DNA of 64,000 bases from Dugong dugon (taxonomy: Eukaryota; Chordata; Mammalia; Sirenia; Dugongidae), in NCBI GenBank assembly GCA_030035585.1, contig CM057472.1:94733601-94797600 (forward strand), read 5' to 3'. The notes below the pieces were generated by a model. It did no database searches, had not been told where the DNA came from, and saw only the letters and a program-made list of their open reading frames with translations. A program made the translations under genes and the position numbers. How positions within the stretch are numbered: the first letter of the stretch is position 1; every line of letters begins with the position of its first letter. This document shows, in pieces, positions 42,389 through 54,506 of the stretch.

Positions 42389-42504
42389 TGTTGTTGTTAT
42401 TGCGTGCCGTTGAATCAATTGTGACTCATAGCGATCTAATGTGACAGAGTAGAACTGCCCAATAGGGTTTGTGAAAGCAGATCATCAGGTCTTTCTCCCA
42501 TGGA
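42389..42504 (-). mobile_element. Truncated AfroSINE, minus strand
   Basis: Tail and middle only ('gttgttgttattgcgtgccg', 'gaactgcccaatagggtttg', 'tcaggtctttctcccatgg'). The head is missing where the next SINE begins. Confidence 0.85.
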
Positions 42505-42722
42505 GAGTTGTTGTGGCTGTTGTTATTGTTGCGTGCCCTTGAGTCAATTCCCAGTCACAGGACCCTATAGGGCAGAGTAGAACTGCTCATAGGGTTTCCT
42601 ACACGATAATCTTTACGGGAGCAGATTGTCAGGTCTTTTCTCCCAGGTAGCTGCTGGTGGTTCGAACCACTGGACTTTTGGCTAGCAGATGAGCACTAAC
42701 CATTGTGCAACCAGGTTCCTTT
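42505..42722 (-). mobile_element. AfroSINE, minus strand, complete
   Basis: Tail 'gttattgttgcgtgcccttg', middle 'ctacacgataatctttacgg', B box reversed 'ctggtggttcgaacc', and head 'attgtgcaaccaggttcct'. It sits where the preceding truncated SINE should have its head. Confidence 0.9.
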
Positions 42723-42780
42723 TAAAAGAGAGTAATTAAGCAAAATCATGTAGAAAAAGGAGTGAGGTGTTTTTGGTGGG

Positions 42781-43168
42781 TCTTACGGATTGAATTGTTC
42801 TCCCCCAAAATATGTGATGATTTCCTGGCCATTGTACCTATGGACGTGATCCCGCCTGGAAATAAGGCTTGTCTTTTATTATGTTAACAGGCCATACCAT
42901 TGTAGGATGGATCCTAAACTTAATCACTTCTAAGTTACAAAAAGACCAGAATACACAAAGAGACACCCATACAGAGAGAACATATATACCAAGGAACGCC
43001 AAGGATCTCTGGCAGACACCAGACACTGGGAGTTTCACAGAAGGAATCAACATGGCCAGGACTGTGATTAGGACTCATAGCTTCCAGAACTGTGAGAAAA
43101 TAAATTTTTGTTCTTTAAAGCCACCCACTGAGGTATTTCTGTTACAGTAGCACTAGGAAACTAAGACA
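42781..43168 (+). mobile_element. Solo LTR-like element, MaLR/ERVL type
   Basis: It starts 'tcttacggattgaattgttc' (expected TGTTACGGATTG...) and ends 'gtagcactaggaaactaaga' then 'ca'. An 'aataaa' lies at about 43099-43104, in 'gagaaaataaatttttg'. The flanks 'gtggg' (42776-42780) and 'gtgga' (43169-43173) match at 4 of 5 positions. The beginning and end resemble the LTR at 25071; the interior differs. Confidence 0.75.
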
Positions 43169-43274
43169 GTGGATGACCTACATGGGATAAGAAATATGAG
43201 AGAAGGCTGATTTATGACAATTTTGTTCTAGTCTGAATTCATCCTCAACAGTCTACATTAATCTGGAGACTCAC

Positions 43275-43435
43275 AAAGAGTGCTGGTAGGATAGTGGTTA
43301 AAGCACTCAGCTGCTAACCAACATGTCGGCAATAGGAACCCACCAGCTCCACCTTGGAAACCCTATGGGGCAGTTCTACCCTGCCCTATAGGGTCCCTAT
43401 GAGTTGTAATCAACTCCCTGACAATGTTTTATTTT
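43275..43435 (+). mobile_element. AfroSINE, plus strand, diverged
   Basis: Head 'gtgctggtaggatagtggtt', middle 'ccttggaaaccctatggggc', tail 'gagttgtaatcaactccctg'. Confidence 0.88.
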
Positions 43436-43912
43436 TTTTCCCCCTTGATCTTCTAGAGTGAAAAATCTCTTCTTCCTCACTGGAATCTATTTAGCTCTTT
43501 TACGAACATAAATTTTTGGTCATTGATCCAAGGAGACTGTGATAGTCCCTGCCAGAGCACCTGGCACGCATCTGACATTTGAAATCTGAGCAGGCCACAT
43601 TAGGCACCGCGGCTAACTTCCTGTGGATTGTCTCCATCTTTGAAAATAGCCCTCTTTAGGTTGTTTTGAGACAGGCACACAGAGTTTCAGCCTGTCATTT
43701 TCTGGCCTCTAATATTCTACTGAAAGTGCAGATGTAAGATTTAATCCATGAATAGAAGCTGGGCCTGTATCCACATTCTGTATGGCCCCAACCTTTGGCC
43801 ATTACAAACATTGTTGCAGTGAGTACCTTGTACACATGCCCTTGTTTCTGTGTGTGAATATAGCTGCAGTTTAGATTCCCCAAAATGGCAAATGCCTATG
43901 TGCCTGCCATGA
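43436..43912. other. Unique DNA, no gene seen
   Basis: No repeat recognised. Two overlapping minus-strand frames (43695-43980) show no domain. Confidence 0.4.
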
Positions 43913-44040
43913 ATGTGCTCCTCCTCCTTCCAGCTTCTTTTTGTTCTCTTCCTTCTCCTCCTCCTCTTCCTTCTCCCCAATTCTCCTTCTCCTCTGCCTC
44001 CTCTTCCTCCTCCTGCTTCTGCATCTTTCTATTGCACTTA
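43913..44040. repeat. Polypyrimidine (CCT/CTT)-rich tract
   Basis: About 125 bp of nearly pure C/T on the plus strand with 'ctcctcctcctcttcc'-type units, able in principle to form a triplex. Probably a degenerate trinucleotide repeat. Confidence 0.85.
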
Positions 44041-44069
44041 TTTATTATCACACTCTTTCTGCGATAGCT

Positions 44070-44235
44070 GATTTTGTTGTTAGTTGCTGTCGAGTTGTCT
44101 CCAACTCACGGTGACCTCATGTATGACAGAATGAAACGTTGCCTGGTTCTGCACCATCTTCATGATCTTTGGGTCCATTGTTACTGTTATTATGCCAATC
44201 TACCTCCCTGAGGGTTTCCCTCATTTTCCTACTAT
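44070..44235 (-). mobile_element. RTE 3' end fragment, minus strand
   Basis: 'gttgttagttgctgtcgagt' followed by 'catgtatgacagaatgaaac', 'ttctgcaccatcttcatgat' and 'ccctgagggtttccctcatt' matches the reversed RTE 3' end seen at 1931-2100. Confidence 0.8.
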
Positions 44236-44239
44236 TGTG

Positions 44240-45235
44240 ATTATAGACCTAGTGGTGATAAGTCTTAAGGGGTGGGGGAATAAACCAGAAAAAGCTTATT
44301 GGTTACAATATTTCTAGGTCTTTGCAGTATTAACAGTAACTACAATGAATTGTCATAAAATGTGGTTGAGTCTCCATGGACTTTGTTAACTTTTCACATT
44401 AAACTTTATTGATGTTTTATGGCTTCACATTGAGTTTTTACAGTGCTGTCTTTAGTGAAATAGTTTTATACAACTAATTCTGTGAACTAAATGAATTGTT
44501 TTAAAACTTAACCCCATACACAAATATTGTCTGATTTTAGGTGAAAAAAAATGCAATGGAAATTTAAGCAATCTAAAGATTATTGATTAAAATGTATTGG
44601 GTTGAATTATTCCTCAATAATTTTGTTATTATATTTATATAAATTGCTATTACTTTACACAAAGGTTTCAAAGACACAGAAAAACTAGATGATATGGGAT
44701 TATGTCTCCCTAGACTTTGCCTCTGTCATTTATCCCAGTCCTAATCTGAAATAATCATGTTACAATTTCCCAGTTAGTTTACTTATTATGGAAATTCCTG
44801 GATTAACCACTCTTACAATGAATGGCTCTAGTTCTTCATAGACACAGAAGAAAAGGTTGCAGTATCTTCCCTTGCCAAAGACTAGGAAACTTTAGGACAT
44901 TAAAAGATGTGAGGTCAAGAGCCTTATTTGTCTCTTTGATTGACATTTATAAGACATAATAAAGGTAAAGGAATTTGGAGTCTTATGCATGACTGATAAG
45001 AAAATAACTGTTGGGATGGATTTGTTTTATAATACAGAGATAAATGTCAAGAAGAGAAGTATTAAGCAAAATTGACTTATTACTAAGATTGGGGCTTAAG
45101 TAAAGCCTCTAAATATACTTTCCAGATACAGAGAAAATGTATTAACAAATTATGTAATTTTTTGTAAAGGGGACATTCATAGGTCCCTTCAACTTTATGA
45201 TTTCAATATTTAAAGATTTCTTCTAAAATTGCTAT
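44240..45235. other. Unique AT-rich DNA, no gene seen
   Basis: No repeat or gene recognised. Confidence 0.4.
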
Positions 45236-46165
45236 TCACTGTATTTTTTAAGCTTTAGTGAGATATAATTCACAAACCATAAAATTCATTTGTTTAAAAT
45301 ATGTAACTAAATGGTTTTTAGTGTAAGCACAGAGATGTGCAACCATTAACACAACCTGTTTTATAACATTTTTATCACCACAAAAAGAAATTCCATAACT
45401 ATTAGCAGCTACTTTCCATTTCCCAACATACCCCCCACCTCAGCCCTGTTGTTGTTGTTAGCTGCCTTCAAGTTGATTCTGACTCATGAGGACACCATGT
45501 GTGCAGAGTAAAACTGCTCCATAGAGTTTCCAAGGCTGTGACCTTTCAGAAGCAGATCTCTGAGCCTGTCTCCCAACGAACCTCTGGGTGAGTTTGCACA
45601 GTCAGCTTTTAAGCTAGTGGTCCAGTGCTTAACCATTTGTGCCATCCAGATACTCCATTCCAGCCCTAGACAACCACTAATATACTTTGTGTTTCTATGG
45701 TTTGTCTATTTTGGATATTTCATATACATGAAATCATACAATATGTTGTACTTGGTGACTTAATTCTTTCACTTAGCTTAATTCTTTCCAAGTTCATCTG
45801 TGCTGTAGCATATATCAGTACTTCATTCCTCTGACTGTCAAATAATGTTCTATTTTAATATACAACACTTAGTATAATGTACTATATTTTATTTATTCAT
45901 TCATAAGTTGATGGACAGTTGGGTTGTTTCCACTTTTTGGTAGTGTAATATGCTACCATGATCACTGACGTACACGTTTTTGTGTGGAGAAATGTTTTCA
46001 TTTCTCTTGGGTGTACATCTGAGAATGAAATTGTTGGGTAGAGTGGTAACTGTATGTTTAATTTTTTCAGGAACCACTAGACTGTTCGTGAAAGCAGCTG
46101 CACCCTTTGACATACACATCTCTTTGTGATTTTGATTTGAGTTTGCCTAATGGCTCATGAAGTCA
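45236..46165 (-). mobile_element. Old L1M 3' region, minus strand, split by a SINE
   Basis: The plus strand reads 'gagatataattcacaaacca', 'accacaaaaagaaattcc', then (after the SINE at 45447) 'cctagacaaccactaatata', 'gtttctatggtttgtctat', 'gatggacagttgggttgttt' and 'attgttgggtagagtggtaa'. This is the reversed 3' UTR and ORF2 C-terminus of L1M families. It ends at the poly-A of L1#2. Confidence 0.85.
45447..45655 (-). mobile_element. AfroSINE, 'ccatgtgtgcagag' variant, minus
   Basis: Starts 'gttgttgttagctgccttca', then 'acaccatgtgtgcagagtaa', 'gaagcagatctctgagcctg', ending with the head 'aaccatttgtgccatccaga'. Nested in the L1M above. Confidence 0.9.
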
Positions 46166-46199
46166 AGCAATCTTTTTTTTTTATTATTTATTTATTTTT

Positions 46200-46545
46200 T
46201 TATTGTACTTCAGGTGAAGGCTTACAGAACAAATAGTTTCTCAGGAGACAGTAGTACACATATTGTTTTATGCAATTGGTTAACAACCCCACAACATGTC
46301 AACCCTCTAACTTCTCAACCTTTATTTTTGGTGAAAATACACATAGCTAAAGATACACCATTTCAAAAACTTCTACATGCACAGTTCAGTGACATTGACT
46401 ACGCTCTTCCAATTGTGCTGTTAGTTATTCTCACTTAAGATGAAGGCTTACAGAACAAAATAGTTTCTCATTTAACAGTTACTACAAATGTTGCGCTGTG
46501 AAAATGGTGAACAATCTCAAAACACATCAACAATATCCTTACTCA
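46200..46545 (-). repeat. Internal duplication in L1#2 3' UTR
   Basis: 'gaaggcttacagaacaaa' occurs near 46216 and near 46442, with similar 'tagtttctca...acagt' and 'caacatgtcaac' / 'cacatcaac' followers. The arrangement is the same as in L1#1. Confidence 0.85.
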
Positions 46546-47354
46546 ACCTTGGGTTCCCTATCACCAGCTTCCTTGTCCCTTTCTGCCTTCTGGCCCTTGT
46601 CACTGGACTACTGTACCTCATTAGTCTCATTTGGTTTTACAGGGCTGCCTACTCCCAGGCTGAACGGTGAACCTTGGAGATAACTTCACCACTGAGCTAA
46701 AAGGGTGTCTGGGGGCCATATGCTCGGGGGTTCTCCAGTCTCCTTTAGGCCAGTAAATCTTGTCTTTTTTTTGTGAGTTAGAATTATGTTCTACATCCTT
46801 CTCCAGCTCTGTCCAGAACCCTCTGTTGTGATCCTGGTCAGAGCAGTCAGTGGTGGTAGCCGGGCACCATCTAGCTGTACTGGACTTAGTCTGGTGGAGG
46901 CCTTGGTAGCAGTGGAAAATTAGTTCTTCGGACTAATCTTTTCCCGGTATCCTGTTCTCTTCATTCTCCCTTGCTCCCGAAGGGATGAGACCGGTGGAGT
47001 ATCTTAGATGGCCACTCACAGGCTTTTAAGACCGCAGACACTACTCACCAAGGTAGAATGTAGAGCACTGTCAATATAAGATGTGTCATGCCAGTTGAGC
47101 TAGATGTTCCTCGAGACCATGGTCCCCAGAGCCCTCTGCCCAGCAATTCAGTCCCTCAGGGAGTTTGGATGTGTCTGTGGGGCTTCCATGACCTTTCTTT
47201 GTACAAGTTGTGCTAGTTTCCCCTGTATTGTGTACTGTCTCACCCTTCAACCAAGATACCACTTAGCTATTGCCTATTTAGTATTTCCCCACTCCCCATC
47301 CCTGGTAACCAACAAAGACTGTTACATTTTGTGTGTGAACTTTTTCATGGGTTT

Positions 47355-50300
47355 TTACAATAGAAGTCTCATACAATATTTGTCCTTTTGTGATTGACTT
47401 ATTTCACTCAGCATAAGGTCCTCCAGTTTCATCCATGTGATGAGATGCTTCACAGATGCATTGTTGTTCTTTCTCGTTGCATAGTACTCCATTGTATGTA
47501 TGTACCGTAGTTTGTTTATCCATTCATCTGTTGATTGGCATCTAGGTCCTTTCCATCATTTTGCTATTGTGAACAATGCTGCCATGAACATAGGTGTGCA
47601 TATGTCTATTCGAGTGATGACTCTTATTTCTCTAGGATATATTCCTAGGAGTGGAATTGCTGGATCAAATGGTATGTCGATTTCTAGCTTTCTGATGAAG
47701 CGCCAAATCATTTTCCAAAATGGTTGTATCATTTTGCATTCCCACCAGCAGTGCATAAGAATTCTGATATCCCTGCAGCCCCTCCAACATTTGTTATTTC
47801 CAGTGCTTTTGATTCGTGCCAGTAATGCCGGGGTGAGATGGTATCTCGTTGTGGTTTTAATTTGCATTTCTCTAATGGCTAGTGATCTTGAGCATTTCCT
47901 CATGTGTCTGTTGGCCATTTGAATGTCTTCTTTGGTGAAGCATCTGTTCATTTCCTTTGTCCATTTATTAATAGGATTATTTGTCCTTTTGTTGTAGAGG
48001 TGTTGGGTTTTCTTGTAGATTATGGAGATTAGACCTTTGTCTGACTTGTACTGTCCAAAATTTTTTTCCCAGTCTGTAGGTTCTCTTTTTACTCTTTTGG
48101 TGAAATCTTCTGAAGAGCATAGGTGTTTGATTTTTGGAAGATCCCGGTTACCTATCTTATCTGTTGGGGTTTGTGCATTGATGGTTATGGTTTGTATCCT
48201 GTTAATGGCTTGTATTAAGGCCTGTAGTGTTGGTCCTATTTTTTATTCTATGAACTTTATAGTTTTAGGCTTTATATTCAGGCCTTTGATCCATTTGGAA
48301 GTAGTTTTTGTATACGGTGTGAGGTATGGGTCCTGTTTCATTTTTTTGCAAATGGATATCCAGTTTTGCCATCACCTTTCTTAAAAAGACTGTCTTTTCC
48401 CCATTTGATGGACTTTGGGCCCTTGTCGAAGATCAGGTGACTGTAGGTGGATGGATTTATATCTGGGTTCTCAATTCTGTTCCATTGGTCAATGGATCTG
48501 TCATTGTACTAGTACCAGGCTGTTTTGACTACTGTAGCTGTATAGTAGGTTCTGAAGTCAGGTAGTGTGGGTCCTCCAACTTTATTCTTCTTCTTCCGTA
48601 GTGCTTTACATATTTGGAGCTTCTTCCCTTTCCATATAAAGTTAATGATTAGTTTTTTCATCTCTTTGAAGAGTGTTGTTGGTATTTGGATTCGGATGCG
48701 TTGTATTTGTAAATTGTTTTGGGTAGAATTGTCATTTTCACAATGTTGAGTATGCCTATCCATGAGCATGGTATGTTTTTTCATTTATGTAGGTCCCTTT
48801 GTGTTTCATGCACTAGCGATTTATAGTTTTCTTTGTATAGGTCTTTTACATCCCTGGTCAGATTTATTCCTAAGTATTTTATCTTTTTAGGGGCTTTTGA
48901 AAATGGTATTAATTTCCTGATTTCCTTTTCATCGTTCTTCTTATTGGTGTATAGGAATCCAACTGATTTTTGAATGTTTATCTTGTATCCTGCTACTCTG
49001 CTGAATCTTTCTATTAGTTTCAGTAGATGTCTCTTGGAGTCTTTAGGGTTTTCTATGTATAGTATCATATCATCTGCAAACAGGGACAATTTAACTTCTT
49101 CATTACCAATTTGGATGCCCTTTATTTCTTTTTCTTGCATTATTGCTCTAGCTAGAACTTCCAGCACAATGTTAAATAGGAGTGGTGATAAAGGGCATCC
49201 TTGTCTTGTTCCTGTTTTCAAGGGGAATGTTTTCAGCCTCTCTCCATTAAGAATGATGTTGGCCGTTGGTTTTTCCTAGATGCCCTTTATTATGTTGAGA
49301 AATTTCCCTTCTATACCTATTTTCTTGAGAGTTTTTTATCAGGAATGGGTGTTGGACTTTGTCAAATGCCTTTTCTGCATCAGTTGAGATGATCATGTGA
49401 TTCTTTTCTTTCCTTTTATTTATGTGGGAGATTATGTTGATTGATTTTCTGATGTTGAACCATCCTTGCATACCTGGTATGAATCCTACTTGGTCATGGT
49501 ATATTATTTTTTTGATATGATGCTGAAGTCTACTGGCTAGAATTTTGTTCAGAATTTTTGCATCTATATTCATGAGAGATATTGGTCTGTAATTTTCTTT
49601 TTTTCGTGACGTCTTCACCTGGTTTTGGTATCATTGTTATGCTGGCTTCATAGAATGAATTTGGAAGTGTTGCTTCCTCTTCTATGCTCTGAAATAGCTT
49701 GAGTAGAACTGGTACAAACTCTTCTGTGAATGTTTTGTAGAATTCTTCAGTGAAGCCATCTGGGCCGGGGCATGTTTTAGTTGGAAGATTTTTTATTATC
49801 TTTTCTATCTCTTCTCTTGTTATGGGTTTGTTCAGATTTTCTATATCACTTTGTTGTAGTTTCGGTAGGTAGGGTGTTTCTAAAATTTTATCCATTTCCT
49901 CTAGGTTTTCAAATTTGTTGGAGTATAGTTTTTCATAATATTCTGTTATAATGCTTTTTATTTCTGTTGGGTCTGTTGTAATGTCCCCCATTTCACTTCT
50001 TATTTGGGTGATTTGTGTCCTCTCCTATTTTTCTTTTGTCAGTCTGGCCAGTGGTTTGTCGATTTTGTTGATTGTTTCAAAGAACCAACCTTTGGTTTTG
50101 TTGATTGTTTTGATTGTTTTTCTATTCTCTATTTCATTTATTTCTGCTCTGACCTTTACTATTTCCTTTCTTCCAGTGATTGTGGGCTTTTTTTGCTGTT
50201 GTCTTTCTATTTGTTTGAGTTCTGGAGTTAATATTTTGATTTTGTCCCTTTCTTCTTTTTTGATATGTGCATCTATTGCTATAATTTGTCTTCTGAAGAC

Positions 50301-51170
50301 TGCCTTTTCTGTGTCCCAAAGGTTTTGGTATGATGTGTTTGCATTCTCATTTGATTCTAGGAATTTTTTGATTCCATCTCTTCTATTACCTAGTGATGTG
50401 TGCAGGGTATTGTTCAGTTTCCATGTAATTGATTTATTTTCCTTGCTCTTTCTATGGTTAATTTCTACCTTGATGGCATTGTGGTCAGAGAAGTTACTTT
50501 GAATTTTCTCAGAGTTTTGGATCTTGTTGAGGATTCCTTTGTGGCCTAAGATGTGGTCTATTCTGGAGAACGTTCCATGTGCATTCGAAAAGAATGTGTA
50601 CTTTGCAGTGGTTGGATGGAGTGTTCTATATATGTCTATGAGGTCAAGTTGGCTGATTGTGCCCTTTAGGTCTTCTGTATCTTTGCTGAGTTTCTTCTTA
50701 GTTGTTCTGTCCTTTACTGAGAGTGGTGTGTTGAAGTCTCCTACTATTATTGTGGAACTGTCAATTCCTGTTTTCAGTGTTGGTAGAGTTTGTTTTAGGT
50801 ATTTTGGAGCCCTGTCATTGGGTGCATAGACGTTTATTATGGTTATGTCTTCATGATGGATCATCCCCTTAATTATTATATAGTGTCCTTCTTAGTCTTT
50901 TATGGTAGATTTTGTTTTAAAGTCTATTTTATCTGAGATTAGAATTGCCACTCCTGCTCTTTTTTGGTAGTTGTTAGCTTGATATATTTTTTTCCAACCT
51001 TTGACTTTTAATAAATTCATATCTTTGTTTCTAAGGTGTGTCTTTTGTAGACAGCATATTGATGGATCCTGTTTTCTTATCCATTCTGTCACTCTCTGTC
51101 TCTTTATGGGTGCTTTGAGTCCATTTACATTCAGTGTAACTACTGATAGATGTGAGTTTCTTGCTGTCAT
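47355..51170 (-). pseudogene. L1#2 ORF2 (endonuclease-reverse transcriptase), broken
   Basis: The start is MTARNSHLS at 51170; an in-frame ATG at 51260 lies upstream. The endonuclease has NVNGLKAP, but the catalytic Glu of LQETH is Lys (LQKTH; codon at 51042-51044), which alone should abolish nicking. Further on are VGDFNTPLS, RIDHILGH and SDHNAI. The RT has [26 protein letters not shown] and an intact FADD (49069-49080). The Cys-rich C-terminus (CWRGC...HCWWECK) is near 47860. Lesions include TAA at about 50892, TAG near 50025, frameshifts near 49600 and 49300, a lesion near 48780, and TGA at 47556-47558. The final TAA is at 47355-47357. Confidence 0.95.
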
Positions 51171-51603
51171 TTTGTAGTGCTTTTTTTGTGGTGCTGACGT
51201 TTTCTTTGTTGTTTTACTCTCTTGTGCTGTGTTAATTTTGTTTGTGGAATTTTTTTTCATTTGTTTTATTTTTGTAGGTTTTGTTTTTGCTGAGACTTTG
51301 TTTTTCCTCCTTTTTTTTAATGAGTATGTTTGTTAACTTTCTTTGTGGTTACCATAAATTTTATCCTTAACTTTCTAATTTTGAAGCAGTCTACCATTAC
51401 TTGGTATCACCTTGCCTTCCTCTCCATTAGAAGGTTCTATACCTATGCCGGTTAGTCCCTCTTTTATTTTTTTGATGTTATTGTCATTTACTGATTACCT
51501 GCTCCAATTCCCTGTTGTATTTCTTTTCATTTTGGATAGCCCTCGAGAGTTAATTTTCTAGATTGGTCTGGCTGATACGTTCCTGCGTCCTAGATTCTGC
51601 CTG
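51171..51603 (-). other. L1#2 inter-ORF spacer, about 430 bp
   Basis: Matches the L1#1 spacer in position and sequence ('cttttgtttgtgg' and 'ctaccattacttggtatcac' blocks on the plus strand). No coding domain. Confidence 0.75.
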
Positions 51604-52584
51604 TTAGCTGAAGTTGTCTGGCCTCATATCAAAGACTCCCTTTAATAACTCTTGTAAGTTTGGTTTGACTTTTACATATTCCCTTAATTTTTGTTTATCT
51701 GGAAATGACCTAATTTCACCATCAAATTTGAATGAGAGTTTTGCAGGATATATTATTCTTGGCTGGCAGTGTTTTTCTTTCAAGATTTTATATATGTCAA
51801 CCCATTGCCTTCTTGCCTGCATGGTTTGTGCCAAATAATCTGAGCTTAGTCTTATTGTTTCTCCTCTGTATGTGACTTCTTGTTTTTCATGAGCTGCTCT
51901 CAGGATTCTTTGTTTGTCTTTGGTTTTGGTGAGTGTGATTATGATATGTCTTGGTGATTTTCTTTTGGGGTCTCTCCTATATGGAGTTCATTTAGCCTCT
52001 TGGATGGCCAGCTTTTCATCTTTCATGATATTGGGTAAATTTTCTGTCAGCAGTTCTTCAGTGATCCTCTCTGTGTTCTCTGTTTTCTCCCCCTGTTCTG
52101 GAATTCCAATCACTCGAAAATTTTTGCTTTTATTGTATCCCACACAACTCTCTGGCTCTCTTCATTTTTCTTTGTTCTTTTTTGTGAGTTTTCCTGAAAC
52201 AGAGTGTATCCAATTGTTTGTCTTCAATTCCACTGATCCTGTCTTCTACTGTTTCAAATCTGCTTCTCATCCCTTCTATGACACTGTCCATTTCTGAAAT
52301 CTTATTGTTTATCTATTGGATTTCTAATTGTTGTCTTTGTATAATTTCTAGTTGTGAATTTATTTTGGCATTTTGTTCCTGCATTTTTTTCCTGAATTCT
52401 TCCAATTTTTTGTCTGTATTTCCATGAATTTGTCTATTTTTTCCTCATGTTTGTCAGCTTTTTGCCTCAGCTCTTGGAGAATTCTGAGTTTTAGAGATTT
52501 GAATTCCCTATCAGGTAGTTCTAGTGCATTTTCTTCCACTGGAGAGTCATCTGGTGGTTTATTTTGGACGCCTGTTGGTACCAT
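51604..52584 (-). pseudogene. L1#2 ORF1 (RNA-binding chaperone), broken
   Basis: The start is at 52584 (MVPTGVQNK, aligned with L1#1's MAPVDVQIK). The coiled coil (LRILQELRQKADKHEEKID) is open for 74 codons before a frameshift near 52430. The RRM region lies in other frames, interrupted near 51990 and 51835. The C-terminal part is YPAKLSFKFDGEIRSF, ending at 51604. Expected length is about 330 residues. Confidence 0.92.
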
Positions 52585-54506
52585 CCTGTCCTGTTTTTGT
52601 TAATGTTTTGATATTGTCTGCTGTCTTCGGGGCATTCAGTAGTTATTTTTCTGGTTTATTGATTGTAGATTTGTTTGTTTCATCCTTTTTTTTTTTAAAA
52701 TTTGACTATGTTTGAGCAGGCAGACTGTGTGTTCTTTGTTGTTTGCTCGTCTGTGGGCACAATACTTTTCACCTCCTTCTCCAACTGGCAGGGTCAGTCA
52801 CTAAGATATGGCATGGCAGGGCAGGTCTAGATGAAGAGGAGTTACTGGGATGGGTTGTTTGTGGCACTTACTACAGCCACCAGAGTGGGTCCATAATCAG
52901 TGCAGGGCAGGTTCCAGTAGGTCGTGCCTGTACTGCTTGGTGGTGTGATGTCAAGCGCATGGTGCATCTAGGCAGGATGCAGGGGAGACATTTTTATGTG
53001 TGGAGCTAAGATGGATATGGGAGATAGGAGAGAGGAACAGGAGCCAAAAACATACAAACAAACAAAAAAGAATGCTAGGGGAGCTTGCCGTTGGAGTGGA
53101 GAGATGAAGGCTATGAAATGGTGAAAAACAGAAAGGGGAAGAGGAAGAAAAGAAAAGAATGAATAAATAAAAATTGGAAAGGTTAAAGAAGCACAAAGTT
53201 CCCAGGGATCCCACCGGTGTAGCTATGAGTTCTGGTGAAGTGGCTCTCAGATGTTGCAATACAGCCTGGCTAGAAGGTGTAGAGGTATACAATGCTAGAT
53301 ATTCAGGGAACAGAAAGAGAAGGAAGATATAGAGAGATGAGAAACTGAGCAATGTAGGAAGACAAAAAGGGAAAAAGAGGGGGAAAAAAGAACAAGAAAG
53401 GCCCCCAAAAAAAACAGAAAAAAAAAAAAATGACGGAAAAAGAAATGCCCTCAGCGATCCCTCTGCAAGTCTGTGCAAGTCGAGGGGAAGTCGCCTGGCC
53501 AAACAGCACTGCCTTGCCAGAAAGGGCTCCCAACTCAAGAAAAGGAAAAGAAAACAAATGAACAATTGAAAACAAACAAACACACAAAAGCCCCGGGATC
53601 CCACCAGCACGGCAGCCCAGATCAGGAAGCAGCTCCACACTCAAACAGAGCTCCACAGCCCCTCAGGAAGTAGCAAAGATGACACACGGAGCCAGGTATT
53701 AGAGCAAAAGGAGGGGGAGGTGTTGAGAGGTAAGGAAGAAATAAAAAGAAGCAGAAAAAAAAAAAAAAAACAACACTAGCAGCCAACAAACGGCACTGAG
53801 AGAGCCAGCTAGTGCGAGCTTGTGTTTCTCGGACAAGAGAGTGTGCTCGTGGGAAGCAGAGGGGGCCGAGTGTGGGTGAAGAAGGGTAGCGAGTGGGAAA
53901 GTGTATATCACAAATTCCTGGAGCTCTGCAGCCCCTCAGGAAGAAGAAAAGATGGTGCACAGAGCCAGGTATTTGACCAAAAGGAGGGGGAGGTGGTGAG
54001 AGGCAAGGAAGAAATCAAAAGAAGCGGAAAAAAGAACACCAGCAGCCAAGAGATGGCACTCAGAGAGCCAGTCCATTCAGGTGTGTGGAATCCAAGTGGC
54101 TGGTGTTTCCCAGTCAAGAGACTGTGGCCGCAGGAAGCAGAGGAGGCTGAGTCGGGGTGAAGAAGTGTGGGGGTTGGGAAAGTGTATATCGCAAATTACC
54201 CGTTGTTTTGTCTCCTGCTGGATGCTCCGTGAGGCTGCTTTCTCGTACCCTCTGTTTGCTGGTCTCCAATAGAAGTCCAAGATGGCGGATCTGTGCTGCG
54301 TTAGGTGGTAGGGGACCTCTGCATGAATCTCTACTCGCTCTCTGTTTTCTGTCAGTTTTCTCATTCCATTTGGTGCTTGGCTGAGTTCTTTATCTCTTCA
54401 TTTGATGTTTCAGGGTTTCAGGATTGTTGTATTCTCTGTTTGGCGTAGTTTTTCGGATCTTTGTTGTGGAGGGACGGCGTGGTGCTTCTGCCTAGAGTGC
54501 CATTTT
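52585..54506 (-). promoter_or_regulatory. L1#2 5' UTR with fewer monomers
   Basis: About 1.92 kb. The anchor like 'caacac(t/c)agcagcc' occurs at about 53771 and 54035 (spacing ~264). By flanking sequence these match the first and last units of L1#1 (10836 and 11701); the two central ~300-bp units of L1#1 are absent. The YY1-type site at the 5' end is degraded ('tgccatttt'). Confidence 0.85.

Larger units (their letters stand above)
46171..54506 (-). mobile_element. Near full-length L1 (L1#2), minus strand
   Basis: Same family and orientation as L1#1, aligned almost throughout by eye. Sense order: 5' UTR 54506-52585, ORF1 52584-51604, spacer, ORF2 51170-47355, 3' UTR and poly-A (T-run from 46171). 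The length is about 8.3 kb, shorter than L1#1 mainly because of fewer 5' UTR monomers. The 5' end stops at 'gtgccatttt', about 10 bp short of L1#1's end, and abuts an older L1. I find no target-site duplication, so one flank was probably lost. Both ORFs are broken. Confidence 0.95.

Noticed and set aside
43913..44040. Polypyrimidine tract as a splice acceptor or promoter element
   Set aside because: It looks like a degenerate simple repeat, and no exon with coding potential follows.
52951..53640. Minus-strand 229-codon frame in the L1#2 5' UTR
   Set aside because: Same low-complexity cause as in L1#1; upstream of ORF1 and not conserved in frame between the copies.
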